Shown in pieces: positions 1 through 9,328 of a DNA stretch of 64,000 bases (position 1 is the stretch's first letter; each line of letters starts with the position of its first letter). The notes under the pieces were generated by a model, which ran no database searches, was not told the DNA's origin, and saw only the letters and a list, made by a program, of their open reading frames with translations. Location of the stretch: assembly GCA_050732395.1 (NCBI GenBank), contig JBOHQX010000033.1, positions 1 to 64,000 of the forward strand. Direction: 5' to 3'. Position numbers and translations under genes: made by a program. The DNA comes from JBIOXB01 sp050732395. GTDB lineage: Bacteria; Zhuqueibacterota; Zhuqueibacteria; Zhuqueibacterales; Zhuqueibacteraceae.

Positions 1-134
1 GTAACTATTCAGCTCCTATTTCTCGTAAACGGATTGCACGGATAAAGCGGATTTCTAAAACTTGTTTTGCCGAATAACTATCCGTTCAATCCGCTCTATC
101 CGTTTACTCTTCTTTTTTTGAGCTGAATAGTCAC
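1..134. repeat. Long degenerate inverted repeat built from short units
   Basis: The outer arms at about 1-14 and 121-134 are inverted copies of each other with one mismatch. Inside them, 24-56 carries repeated CGGAT-type units and 77-109 carries the complementary ATCCG-type units, so the whole stretch can fold into a long imperfect hairpin. It lies beyond the terminator of the first gene. A related run of ATCCGTTTA-like units recurs at about 41375-41402. No coding function is visible. It is one member of the short-unit hairpin set described in the findings. Confidence 0.6.
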
Positions 135-235
135 CAGGAATTTTCGCAAGCGTGATTCGTGAAGTATAAGAAAGCCCGCGCTTTTTTTGCAGAGATCGGT
201 CTCGAAAGAGGCCATGCCGTGTTTTGGGTGAGTTG

Positions 236-273
236 AAAAAGCCCGACCACATCTTGAAGATGCAATCGGGCTT
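236..273 (-). terminator. Rho-independent terminator of the FlgD-Ig protein gene
   Basis: On the minus strand a stem GCCCGA (266-271) pairs with TCGGGC (241-246) and is followed at once by a run of T (240-236). It lies about 45 bases downstream of the stop codon of the gene ending at 319, which is the expected place for an intrinsic terminator. Confidence 0.7.
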
Positions 274-318
274 TCGTGATTTCATCAAGTCGTGAAGGAC
301 ATGACCAGACGGTGTAGC

Positions 319-2022
319 CTATCTCACCAAAATTAGCTTCTTCGTAGCGACCTGCGTGCCGGCGCGCAGGCGGTAAAAATAGATACCGGCAGGGAGCAAG
401 TGGCCGTTGGCATCCCGGCCATTCCACGACAGCTCCTGCCGTCCGCTGCCCGCGCGCAGGCCATTGGCAGGGGTAATAGCGGCGACCTCCTGGCCCATCA
501 GATTATAAATGGTGAGCTGCGGCTCGCCCAGCTCACGGCCAAGATTGAAAACGATGCGAGCCCGCTCGCGCGTAGCGGAGAAGGGATTGGGGTAAGCCTC
601 ATGCAGAGTAAAGACGTCCGGTGCTCCGTCTCCGGGGGATTCCACGGATGATGGCATGTAAGTTTGCGCGGTTGCCAGTGCCCGCACGGTGCTGTCTTGC
701 CAAGCCTTGAATTGTTCACCGGCAGCGACGGGATTGCCCAGAAGGGCAGTGGTGGGATCGAGATAGTACATCGTCAAATTCAAATCCAGGCTGAATTCCC
801 CTTGGATTTTGTCATCGGTGATTTGCACGCCGAAATCGCCGTAAGAGCTGCCGTCGCCGGTGTCGGTCGTGCCGTCCGCCGTGCCCGGAGCGGTGTTGTC
901 GCGGTAATATAATGACCGCGCATCGCCGATGGTCGGCACGGTCAGCAACACCACGACCCCGCCGGGCTGCCCCGTGGCCAAAAACCAATTCACTTGTGAA
1001 TCTACGAGCGTGGGTACGGGCGAATCGGAGACGCCATCGATGGCAAAGCCGGCGGAGTTGAATGAATTATAAAACCTCATGCTTTGGCCCGCCACGTTGG
1101 CGTTGAAGTCGAGAGATTGGCGAATCAATTGGACGCCGGCGAGATCCGCCGTTCCCGCGCTCAGTTTTGCATCTTTGGCGACGAGGGTGCTGGAGTAGGG
1201 AAAGTATTGCGTCACGAACGAGACCGTGTCAACCACAAACGGTCCTAACGGAGTATTGATCGAAAGGCCAAAAGCCAATTCACGCAAACCACGCACTTTG
1301 CCGCCACCGTATCTGAGCGCGACAAAATTAACGGCATTGTCTTCGTTGGCTTCATAATTAAATGCAATGACAATCGAAGCACGGCCCTTCACCCGCAGTT
1401 TCAAGCGATCGATGAGATTGGGGGAGAACTGCCCGTTGCTTTGCCTGATGGTCTGGAAATTGGGAATGCCATTTGCCAAGTGGCTGGTCGTATAGCTCAC
1501 TCCCTTCACGGTATCCGCACCATTTGCGGCCGGCGCGTTCGCATGTTTGATGTAGCCCGGAACATTAACGGGGGGGTTAGAAACATTGCGAAAAAGATAT
1601 ACCCATCCTTTCTTGGCTGGCGCCAAGCGATCAGTCACTTCAATCTCGATGCGTTGATTTTGCTGCGCGCCAGTGTCGTTCAGCCAATTGCTGTTGCTGG
1701 CGCGATCACCCGCGTCACCGGGCATGAAGACGAGCTCGTCGTTGGCATCGATCAGACCGTCGGTTTCGACAAAGAATTTGCCGCCGGCATCCACTTCATC
1801 GATTTGAAAGGCGATGGCGGCGAAGGCATTTTGGGCGGCTACGTATTTGTAGGCCGTCAACTCGCCAATCGGCAAGCCGATCAGCGCCGTCGAAGCCTCG
1901 ATGGCATCAAAGACGATGGGGTCATATTGGCGATCCAATGTCTTCGTTTGGCCGGAAAGTTCCGTTGTTCCGGTCACAGCCAGAACGGCCAAGATTCCAA
2001 CTGTTGAATAGCGGTGAGACAT
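319..2022 (-). CDS. Secreted protein with C-terminal FlgD-like Ig / sorting domain
   Basis: A 567-residue exported protein. The ATG at 2022 is preferred over the upstream GTG at 2031 because AAGGAG sits eight bases before it. Residues 1-25 form a signal peptide. The central 450 residues match no family I can name. The last 95 residues begin with YPNPF and continue with the LTIYNLMGQEV, WNGRDANG and LPAGIYFYRL signatures of the FlgD-like Ig fold that ends many secreted proteins of the Bacteroidetes/KSB1/Calditrichota group and is used there as a secretion or anchoring module. It is therefore probably a cell-surface or extracellular protein of unknown function. A terminator follows the gene, and it is transcribed separately from the next gene on the same strand. 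Confidence 0.75.
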   Translation of the reverse strand: MSHRYSTVGILAVLAVTGTTELSGQTKTLDRQYDPIVFDAIEASTALIGLPIGELTAYKYVAAQNAFAAIAFQIDEVDAGGKFFVETDGLIDANDELVFMPGDAGDRASNSNWLNDTGAQQNQRIEIEVTDRLAPAKKGWVYLFRNVSNPPVNVPGYIKHANAPAANGADTVKGVSYTTSHLANGIPNFQTIRQSNGQFSPNLIDRLKLRVKGRASIVIAFNYEANEDNAVNFVALRYGGGKVRGLRELAFGLSINTPLGPFVVDTVSFVTQYFPYSSTLVAKDAKLSAGTADLAGVQLIRQSLDFNANVAGQSMRFYNSFNSAGFAIDGVSDSPVPTLVDSQVNWFLATGQPGGVVVLLTVPTIGDARSLYYRDNTAPGTADGTTDTGDGSSYGDFGVQITDDKIQGEFSLDLNLTMYYLDPTTALLGNPVAAGEQFKAWQDSTVRALATAQTYMPSSVESPGDGAPDVFTLHEAYPNPFSATRERARIVFNLGRELGEPQLTIYNLMGQEVAAITPANGLRAGSGRQELSWNGRDANGHLLPAGIYFYRLRAGTQVATKKLILVR

Positions 2023-2328
2023 ACCTGTCACTCCTTGTTAAATAGTGAAGAAGTTTGCTCTCGCTCCGCGAACGCAGATTCTTCCTGATGGAGCGCGGCG
2101 CGGCTCGACCATGCAGAAGAGCACTTGCAGAAGAGAGAGCGTGATCACGACACGCGCGAGAGTTTGCTTCCCTATGCTCCATTACTTCAGCCCGCTACCC
2201 TGGTACCAATAAGATCTTCGCTGAATCAACATAACTGTTCAGCGCTTTAATCACCAGAAACACAAGAGTCATTGATTTTCGATTGACGATTATCGATCTG
2301 CGATCGTAAAGCGCAAATCGTCAATAGG
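2023..2328. other. Intergenic region with a short-unit repeat
   Basis: This 306-base gap must hold the promoter of the gene starting at 2022, but I see no convincing -35/-10 pair. At about 2270-2340 there is a run of 7-base units (ATTTTCG, ATTGACG, ATTATCG and so on) with a short inverted copy, ATTGACGAT against ATCGTCAAT. The small reading frames here look like chance. Confidence 0.4.
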
Positions 2329-3156
2329 TCACAGGTCATCAACTGCTGCCACGGGCTCGGGCATAGCAGCAGCATCGGCCTTCTTCTTTTCGTGAATGCG
2401 AGCGCGGCGCTTTTGTTTGGTAATTTTGTGCTCGACTTGTTGCAAGAGATGCTGCAGCCTCCCATCGCCGGAATTTTTGTGCACGGCCTTTTGCACCATC
2501 TCATGCGCACGTTCGTACCAGCCGCTCTCATAGTGATATAGCGCGACCAAGTAGTGGACCTGATTCGCTTCCATATTATTCACGAAGAGACTCAAAACTT
2601 CCGCCGGGCGTATGCCAAAGCACTTGGCAACGGCGCGCTGCTCTTCCAATAGGAAGGCGAGCACGAGCACGTTCTCAGAGTGGCTGCGCACAAAATTGAC
2701 TAGGGCTTCTTGATTTTGTTCAAAAAGTTTTTCGAGGCCGGCGAGATTCAACTGTAATTCCTGAAAGTGCCCCTGCCAATTGCGTTCGTCGTGGGCATAG
2801 TGTTCCAAAATATAGCGCAGCTCTTTTCCCACCATGACTTTATGAAACAGCAAGCCGACATGATTGATGAATGCGGCTTCGGCATAACCCGGCACCAGCT
2901 TATGCCGTTCATTGCGACCGTTGCGCCCGTTGCTTGCTTCGGCGCGGCGATAAATCAAATGATGATCATCCTTCACCTGCTGCAGGATATCGCAGACTTT
3001 TTCAAAAACCTCAAATGGGGGGACGTGATGGTCGGAAGCTTTCGGACGCCAATGCTGTTGGAAGGTGAGGCGCGCGAGCACGTAACCGGCGATCATATTA
3101 CGAACTTTCCACGATTTGGCAGCCGCGAGGTAGCTGCGATGTTTGGCGTAGGGCAT
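2329..3156 (-). CDS. Hypothetical helical protein
   Basis: A 275-residue soluble protein with no signal peptide and no membrane segment. The start is supported by AAGGAAGG just before ATG at 3156. It is rich in charged and aromatic helical segments. Residues about 185-255 resemble tetratricopeptide-like helices (FVNNMEANQVHYLVALYHY, then ERAHEMVQKA). The tail at about 245-262 is strongly basic (KQKRRARIHEKKK), which could bind nucleic acid or be an electrostatic tether. I do not recognise the family. It is separated from the upstream peptidase gene by 109 bases on the same strand, so co-transcription is possible. Confidence 0.55.
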   Translation of the reverse strand: MPYAKHRSYLAAAKSWKVRNMIAGYVLARLTFQQHWRPKASDHHVPPFEVFEKVCDILQQVKDDHHLIYRRAEASNGRNGRNERHKLVPGYAEAAFINHVGLLFHKVMVGKELRYILEHYAHDERNWQGHFQELQLNLAGLEKLFEQNQEALVNFVRSHSENVLVLAFLLEEQRAVAKCFGIRPAEVLSLFVNNMEANQVHYLVALYHYESGWYERAHEMVQKAVHKNSGDGRLQHLLQQVEHKITKQKRRARIHEKKKADAAAMPEPVAAVDDL

Positions 3157-3265
3157 GAACCTTCCTTTGAACAGTGCGTGGCCACGTTTGTTCCCGCCGA
3201 TCTAGATGAGCCCAGCGGGAGTAGCGGCGACGAGAAAACGCGCGAGGCGGCGCAATGGTACGAAA

Positions 3266-5923
3266 TCAAGAAGCCGCGGCCAGATGTACGGCATTGAACA
3301 GAAATTTGTAGCCGTTGCGAAACTGGGCGCGAAACTGCGGCCGGCAGCCAAACAGGATGACGCGGCCTTTCCCATACGGCGTTTCAACCAGCGCCGCGTG
3401 CCCGGCCAGCTCCTTTCCACCCTCCAGCCAGCCGGAAAGCAGCAACTCTTCTGCCGGGTAGCTTAGAATCGCGCGGCCTTTAAAGGCAGCCCCTGCTGGC
3501 CAGCGGAAAACCGGGCTCTCCAGAAAAAAAATTGCTTCTTCCGTGCGCGCGCCCCAGGCCAACGGATGGGAGACTTCCGCCTGCACACGCAGAATCGAGC
3601 CCGGCGCACTGAATTGCTGGCGCGGCAAACTCGGGGTGACGTCTTCGAGCTGGAGCGGCAGATATTTTATCGCGAGCTCGCAGGCCGCGTTCAGCGCAAT
3701 CAAGGTACCGCCTTTTTCAACAAACCGGCGCAGATTGCGCACGCCGCTCTCGCCAATGCCGCCGGCATATGGCGCAGGCATCTCGCTAGGCGCGTAACCG
3801 TTGACGATGGCATTCGCATTTTGGTCAGGGAAGATAATCACATCGCAAGAATTTCGCAAGCTTTCTGATTGGAAACGATCATTTGTGACCGCGTGATACT
3901 CGAAGCCGTATTCTTCCAAAACCCAACGCGTCCAGCCGGCGTCAATGTTCGCCGTCCAACTCTGATAAATGCCGATACGCGGCGCACGCACGCGTTGCAG
4001 CGGCACCCCGGGCGCTTCGTGAAAACCGTACAGGGCGATGGTGCCGGGGTTGCCGTGCACACTTCGGGTCAACTCCTGCCGGTGCAACATCTCTGCGATG
4101 AGATTCGCCTGCTTACCCCCAGCGATCACAAAGGTCCCGGCGGGCCACGAGCTGTCCGCACCAAAAAACTTCTCCTGCGCGCACCAAATCCGCACGCCTT
4201 TGCGCAGCAATGCGTTGACGGCACGAAAAGAAGCAGTGTTGCTGCGGGATAGCGCGAAGAAATTCTGGCGAGGCGCGCCCACGATCGTTGCCGGCGCGCT
4301 GATTTCGTCCACCAAATCAAGCGCGACCTGCGGCGGCTCGTCCACGGCCAAAACTTCGACGCCGAGATACAGAGGCAATGTGTGCGCGGTCACGTCATAG
4401 GGAATGCGCGGCCTGCCGTCGTTTCCCAAAACTCTGGGATACGCTTGCTTCTCCAGCAAAGCCTTGGCAAAACTGCCGTAGGGCTGATCCAGGCGCACGA
4501 CATAGTCGCTGATTTGCATCGCATGACCATTGTCGGCAGGAAGGTTTGGCGCACGGTGAATCTCAACCATGCCGAGCTGCAGCACGCTCAAAAGATCCAG
4601 CAGTGCTTGCGAGTCCCTTTGCCGCGCTGGAATGACGAACGCCGCGGGCTTTTTCGGAGCTGCCACGGCGCGGCACTGCGCCTGGTGCAGGCTCCTCAGC
4701 CAAAACTCCCGTTGGCGCGCCGCGTGCGCCAGCACCGCCTTTGCCGCTGCGAAATCATAGGCGACAATGTCTTGCAAGGTCCAGGCGCCGCCCGGCCAGG
4801 GCCGCGGGAAATTCCACGAAGGCGCGCGCGCGTCATAGCCGATGCCGCCGCGGAGGTCTTTCTCCGGGATGTTCACCGGCGAGGCGTATTCTGCGCTCGC
4901 GGCTTCGGTGAGAAAACGCAGGCCGCCGTGGTAATGAGGGTACGATCGCGCCGGCGTCCAGGCGTCGAAAATCGCATTGCTCGCCACGCCAAGTTTGCCC
5001 TGCATGGTCAATTCCGCCTGCACGTGCGTGCCGAGCATGCTCAGTAAGCTCACAATCATGGGGTCGACGTTCGGCTCGTAAGGATCAACGTACGGCGGCA
5101 CGAACAGACGCGCGCCGGTGCGTCCCATTTGATGCATATCTACAGTGATGTGCGGCCGCCACACGTTGTACAGCTTCTCCACCGTCAGCCGCGTCTCCTT
5201 TTGCGTGAACATGAACCAATCGCGATTGTTGTCATGGCCGGCATACTTCTGATAGAGTCGAGGCAATGGGGCCTTTTCAAAGGGCGTATCGACGTGCTGG
5301 CGATACCAATTGACGACCAGTAACTGGCCGTCAGGGTTGTGGGAAGGCACCAACAATGTGATGACGTTGTCGAGGATCTCGCGCGCTTCATCATCCTGAC
5401 TGGCAGCAAGAAAGTAGGCCAGCTCCGGCGCCATTTGCGTCGCGCCGACTTCGGTGGAATGCAACGCGCAGTTGATCAAGACGATGGTGCGTCCGCTGCG
5501 GAGAAGTGCCTCGCTTTCGTCCGCGGCGAGGGTGCGCGGATCGGCCAGGCGTGCTTGCAGATTCTTCCATTCTTCTATGCGCGCCAGGTTTTCCGGAGAG
5601 CTGATGATCGCTACGTAAAAATCATTATCTTCCGTCGTTTTGCCGAGGTTTTGCAATTCGACTCGATCCGAAGCAACGTCCAACGACTTGAAATAAGCGA
5701 CGATTTGATGATAATCGGCGAGCTTTTTGTCCGTGCCGGGAACGAAGCCGAAAGCCGCAACGGGTGTGGGTAGGCTGTCCGCTCCGGTGGCACCGCGTAG
5801 ATCTTCTGGCGGTCGATCCTGCAGTGGCAAGGCCTGCGTAGGTTCTGCATAGTGCGGACACACCAGCCATATCAAAAGTATGGAGCGAACAAAAAGTTTA
5901 GAATTGGAAAATTTGCGCTTCAC
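3266..5923 (-). CDS. Exported M14 zinc carboxypeptidase with C-terminal amidotransferase-like domain
   Basis: An 885-residue secreted peptidase starting at a GTG (5923) behind GGAAATC. A signal peptide occupies about the first 30 residues. The zinc site of peptidase family M14 is clear: LHSTE (HxxE) near residue 155 and the later DMHQMG near 260, with a DNNRDW segment between them that is typical of bacterial M14 proteins. Residues about 690-880 (VIIFPDQNANA, then RFVEKGGTLIALNAACELA) look like the class I glutamine-amidotransferase-like fold that follows the peptidase in this long subfamily. It probably trims C-terminal residues from peptides in the periplasm or outside the cell. It sits with other exported hydrolases (M48, M55 and an esterase) on the same strand. 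Confidence 0.85.
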   Translation of the reverse strand: MKRKFSNSKLFVRSILLIWLVCPHYAEPTQALPLQDRPPEDLRGATGADSLPTPVAAFGFVPGTDKKLADYHQIVAYFKSLDVASDRVELQNLGKTTEDNDFYVAIISSPENLARIEEWKNLQARLADPRTLAADESEALLRSGRTIVLINCALHSTEVGATQMAPELAYFLAASQDDEAREILDNVITLLVPSHNPDGQLLVVNWYRQHVDTPFEKAPLPRLYQKYAGHDNNRDWFMFTQKETRLTVEKLYNVWRPHITVDMHQMGRTGARLFVPPYVDPYEPNVDPMIVSLLSMLGTHVQAELTMQGKLGVASNAIFDAWTPARSYPHYHGGLRFLTEAASAEYASPVNIPEKDLRGGIGYDARAPSWNFPRPWPGGAWTLQDIVAYDFAAAKAVLAHAARQREFWLRSLHQAQCRAVAAPKKPAAFVIPARQRDSQALLDLLSVLQLGMVEIHRAPNLPADNGHAMQISDYVVRLDQPYGSFAKALLEKQAYPRVLGNDGRPRIPYDVTAHTLPLYLGVEVLAVDEPPQVALDLVDEISAPATIVGAPRQNFFALSRSNTASFRAVNALLRKGVRIWCAQEKFFGADSSWPAGTFVIAGGKQANLIAEMLHRQELTRSVHGNPGTIALYGFHEAPGVPLQRVRAPRIGIYQSWTANIDAGWTRWVLEEYGFEYHAVTNDRFQSESLRNSCDVIIFPDQNANAIVNGYAPSEMPAPYAGGIGESGVRNLRRFVEKGGTLIALNAACELAIKYLPLQLEDVTPSLPRQQFSAPGSILRVQAEVSHPLAWGARTEEAIFFLESPVFRWPAGAAFKGRAILSYPAEELLLSGWLEGGKELAGHAALVETPYGKGRVILFGCRPQFRAQFRNGYKFLFNAVHLAAAS

Positions 5924-5951
5924 GATTTCCGATTTACGAAGCTTGTTCGAA

Positions 5952-7712
5952 TCAGTACCGCCAACTCGTCGTATCGGCTCCCGGCGGCGCGGTTTTCAAC
6001 AATCGATCCATAATCTTTGGCACATACATCTGGTTGTAACGCAGGCGTGAGGTCGCGTTCGGTCTCGTGTGATCGCCGTTCCAGCAATGCTCGGCGCGAT
6101 CACCGTAATCCACCTCGCCTCCATAGTAGGGGTCCTGGGTGCTTTCCAAAAACTCTTCGATCAAATACACGGCGTTGTTGAGATAATAGTTGTCCATGTC
6201 GCCGCAATAGATGCGAATCTTGCCCTCGAGCTTCTTACCGATTTGGGGCCAGTCGCGCCTGAGAATGTAGCTGAGATCGTAATTTTCGCGCCAATAGGCC
6301 GCAACCTCGGAATCGATTTCGCCCGTCATTTTATTCCAAATGGGCTTGGGATAGCCCTCTGCACCCAGCGGCGAATAAACCGCTTCCCAAATGTCCCATT
6401 GCTGGCCGGAGCGGCTGTTCGTGCCCAGCACCAATTCAAGATGATTGACCAGCTCCAGCGTGGTGCTGACTTCGCCGAGATAGTTGCGCTTGCCCGGTCG
6501 CGGTACTTTCTTGAACGGACCCTGGTCGTAGTAAGCATTCTTGTGCTCATAAATATTGACGACCGTATAAGCGCGAAAATCAATCGGATCCGGACATGCG
6601 GCAAAGCAACCGTTGTATTCCTCCGGATAAAAGACTTGCGCAGCCAATGCCTCCCATCCGCCCGTAGAGCCGCCGTAAAGAAATCGCGCCCAGCCCGTGC
6701 CCAGGCAGCGAAATTGCTTTTCAATAAATGGAATCAATTCGTAGGTTATCGCATCGCCGTAGGGCCCGAGATTGGCCGAATTCACGGCATAGGAGTCATC
6801 GTAGTAAGGATTGGCATGTTGTATTTCGATGATCACGAACCGCGGGAAACCCGGACCCGTCCAATCTTTATAAAATTGGTAGGCGTGTTCTTGCACGATC
6901 TTATTGTAGCCGTGCAGCTTGAAACGTGCGCTGTAATCCGGCTTGAGATTGGTATCCGGAGGAGTTTCACGGAATCCGCCAAAGGTTTGCGGAAAATGGC
7001 CGTGGAAAATCATCAATGGATAGCGCGATTGCGGATGCGCATCGAACCCTTCCGGCAGCAGCACACAGGCGCCGAGATACATGGGCCTGCCCCAAAACTT
7101 CGAGAGCAGCTCACTTTGCAACTTTACGTGCTTGAGGTATTTTGTGTCCTGTGCCGGTGGAATCGGTGGGATTTCCTGATCGAGCACGATCTGAATTGCC
7201 GCATTTTTGCGCGGATCGATCCAAATCTTTTTGGGTTTGCTGTAAAGATTTCCCGGTGCACGATTCCACTGCTGCCCCTCTCCCCTGTCCATCGGCAGCT
7301 TCACCACGTTGCCGCCAGCGCGCTGGAAAGTTTCGTACCGATGCAAGAGCCCCTGTACCCAATAATGTCCCGGCGGAAGATCCGTGAGGCTTTGCAGTGG
7401 ATAACCGAAGACTGCGGCATCAAATCTGGCGGGTTGTCCCGGCGTGAGGCCGTCGACATTCACGCCAAAAATCTGCTGCGTTTTAGGATCGTCGGTGATT
7501 TGAAATCGCGGCTCATTGGTGCTATCCGTGGAAAACATCAATAGCATCCGTCCGTCGAGGGCCTGTTTTGCCTTTTCGGGGGCAAATGATACGTCAAGGC
7601 GCAGCTTTGCCGGAACCTTATGATCAGCAGTTCCGGCACACAAGGACAAGGCGCAAAAGCTCACCGCAAACACTGGAAGCGCACGTAGCTTGAGCAACTG
7701 TATGCGGTTCAT
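5952..7712 (-). CDS. Exported esterase-like alpha/beta hydrolase
   Basis: A 586-residue protein with a signal peptide (about residues 1-26) and a good ribosome site (AGGAAGG) before ATG 7712. The N-terminal 200 residues form a beta-rich region. The C-terminal part is an alpha/beta hydrolase of the putative esterase (esterase D-like) type, with the nucleophile elbow GGSTGGW near residue 347, preceded by a YPLMIFHGH strand and followed by CGDMDNYY and HCWNGD, which can supply the acid and histidine of the triad. The substrate is unknown; esters or peptide derivatives are possible. It lies 28 bases upstream of the M14 peptidase start and is probably in the same transcript. Confidence 0.75.
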   Translation of the reverse strand: MNRIQLLKLRALPVFAVSFCALSLCAGTADHKVPAKLRLDVSFAPEKAKQALDGRMLLMFSTDSTNEPRFQITDDPKTQQIFGVNVDGLTPGQPARFDAAVFGYPLQSLTDLPPGHYWVQGLLHRYETFQRAGGNVVKLPMDRGEGQQWNRAPGNLYSKPKKIWIDPRKNAAIQIVLDQEIPPIPPAQDTKYLKHVKLQSELLSKFWGRPMYLGACVLLPEGFDAHPQSRYPLMIFHGHFPQTFGGFRETPPDTNLKPDYSARFKLHGYNKIVQEHAYQFYKDWTGPGFPRFVIIEIQHANPYYDDSYAVNSANLGPYGDAITYELIPFIEKQFRCLGTGWARFLYGGSTGGWEALAAQVFYPEEYNGCFAACPDPIDFRAYTVVNIYEHKNAYYDQGPFKKVPRPGKRNYLGEVSTTLELVNHLELVLGTNSRSGQQWDIWEAVYSPLGAEGYPKPIWNKMTGEIDSEVAAYWRENYDLSYILRRDWPQIGKKLEGKIRIYCGDMDNYYLNNAVYLIEEFLESTQDPYYGGEVDYGDRAEHCWNGDHTRPNATSRLRYNQMYVPKIMDRLLKTAPPGADTTSWRY

Positions 7713-7816
7713 AATCCTTCCTCATGAGTGGAATGCGATTTGCCAGTCAAACTCAGAATAAAATCTGAAAGTTTTTCTCGGCGATGAAAAAATATCCCGC
7801 CACCGTAAGCCGGTCC

Positions 7817-9148
7817 TTATTTTGTCACACTGCTGGGCTGGCTGTTTTTAAACAATGAAGAATACCTCGAGGGTTCGCCTTTTTCCCAGGGCCGATACGA
7901 ATTGCAAAAATCGATACGCTCGCCCAATGTCGGATGGCTGGCGCGCCAAAGTTTATAAAGTGCGCCCGGGCGCGGGTTGGCCAGGTTCTCAGTCTGCAAT
8001 TTGACAAAAGCCGTGGCGGCCGGGCGATTGCGTTCTGTGATTTCAAGACCGAAACGATCGGACTCATGTTCCTGATAGCGCGTGAACATGAAGGCAATTG
8101 GCGTCACCACAAAACTAAAGAGACTGAAGAGCAAAAGAATCAGCGGCAGAGAGGCAACGTCATCCAGCCGGTCAAAACCAAAACGCGATTGATATTTCTG
8201 AATGAGAGCGCCAGCAGTGCGATAAATGCCATACAAAGAGAGCATGATCAACAGTGAAAAGAACAGTATGCCTTTGATGACATGATTCAAAACATAGTGG
8301 CCCATTTCATGACCCATGACAAACAGCAGCTCGCCCTCATCAAGCTTGGCGAGAATCGTGTCCCATAGCACGATGCGTTTCGTGCCCATGAAGCCGGTGA
8401 CATAGGCATTCACCGTCTTGGTGTCCACGCTCTTGTTGACTTCGTACACGCGGCTGCCTTCGATGCCGGCTTTTTCTGCCAGACTGAGGATTTTCGCTTC
8501 CAGCGCTTTGTCATTCATCGGGCCGAAATCGTTGAATAGCGGGTCGATCCAAATTGGACTGATCAACATGATCAAAAAAAGAAAAGGAATGAACAGCAGG
8601 CCGGTATAAAGCCACCAGCGCGTGGGGCTCTTTTTGAGCAGCAAATAAGGCACCCACAAAAAAAGTACACCGATCATGACTCCAACCAGCAGGCCCTTGA
8701 AGCCATCTCCGAACCATTTGCCAAACGTTTGGTTGGACAACTCATAGGCATGCTGCCGCACGAAGCCTTGATAATAAGAAAGGGGAAGGTCAATGACAAA
8801 ATTGGTGATCGCAAAAATGGCAAAATAAATGCCGACGACAAAAAACCATTTTTTGCCCAGGCGCTGTGCCCAATTGCGCATCTTGGCGGAGAAACCGGTG
8901 AACAAAAACAGGACGGGAATCAACAGTCCCCAGATCAAATTTACGAACCACAACACGTTGCCGCTGCTGTAATAGCTCCTGGCTTTCTCGCTCATTTCGG
9001 GAACGGCGACCGGTCCGGTTTGCTCAGAAGCAGCTTGCGAACTATTCAGTCGAGTAGCACCCTTGGAAACCGGCATCGCAGTTGGCGAAAATTCTTGTGC
9101 ACAAAGCGCGCACACAAAAAGCAGCATAATCCAAAGCGCGTTTCGCAT
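7817..9148 (-). CDS. M48 family membrane zinc endopeptidase (Ste24/CAAX-protease type)
   Basis: A 443-residue polytopic membrane protease. I place the start at ATG 9148, with AAGGGAG upstream and a signal-like segment after it; longer frames run into the repeat hairpin at 9206-9321 and are rejected. The catalytic HEMGH motif lies near residue 277 and the third zinc ligand is in the EHESDRF segment about 85 residues later. Several membrane helices flank the site. This is the Ste24p-like group, which cleaves membrane or lipidated substrates; in bacteria the role is usually protein quality control. It is on the same strand as the neighbouring peptidase genes. Confidence 0.88.
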   Translation of the reverse strand: MRNALWIMLLFVCALCAQEFSPTAMPVSKGATRLNSSQAASEQTGPVAVPEMSEKARSYYSSGNVLWFVNLIWGLLIPVLFLFTGFSAKMRNWAQRLGKKWFFVVGIYFAIFAITNFVIDLPLSYYQGFVRQHAYELSNQTFGKWFGDGFKGLLVGVMIGVLFLWVPYLLLKKSPTRWWLYTGLLFIPFLFLIMLISPIWIDPLFNDFGPMNDKALEAKILSLAEKAGIEGSRVYEVNKSVDTKTVNAYVTGFMGTKRIVLWDTILAKLDEGELLFVMGHEMGHYVLNHVIKGILFFSLLIMLSLYGIYRTAGALIQKYQSRFGFDRLDDVASLPLILLLFSLFSFVVTPIAFMFTRYQEHESDRFGLEITERNRPAATAFVKLQTENLANPRPGALYKLWRASHPTLGERIDFCNSYRPWEKGEPSRYSSLFKNSQPSSVTK

Positions 9149-9205
9149 AGTTCTCCCTTCCGTGATAAGCATGCACCTGGAGCCGACTCTCCCACGCAAC
9201 GCTCC

Positions 9206-9321
9206 TCCAACCAACAACCAACAACCATTCACCATTGACAATTCATCGTTCACAATTGACAATTGTGAACGGTGAATTGCGAACGATGAATGGTCAACGG
9301 TGAATTGGAATTGACAATTTG
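9206..9321. repeat. Heptamer-unit hairpin, ATTCACC family (copy 1)
   Basis: Tandem 7-base units (ATTCACC, ATTGACA, ATTCATC, GTTCACA) run toward a centre at about 9257 and are followed by their complements (ATTGTGA, ACGGTGA, ATTGCGA, ACGATGA, ATGGTCA), forming a long imperfect hairpin. Closely related copies occur at 29417-29493 and 47821-47903. It separates the M48 and M55 genes. Confidence 0.75.
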
Positions 9322-9328
9322 TATTTAT

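Noticed and set aside
55..288. A 77-residue frame at the start of the window
   Set aside because: It crosses the terminator and the long hairpin and has no protein-like features.
6069..7544. A 491-residue frame on the plus strand
   Set aside because: It is opposite the esterase-like gene, which has a signal peptide, a ribosome site and a nucleophile motif. The plus frame has none of these.
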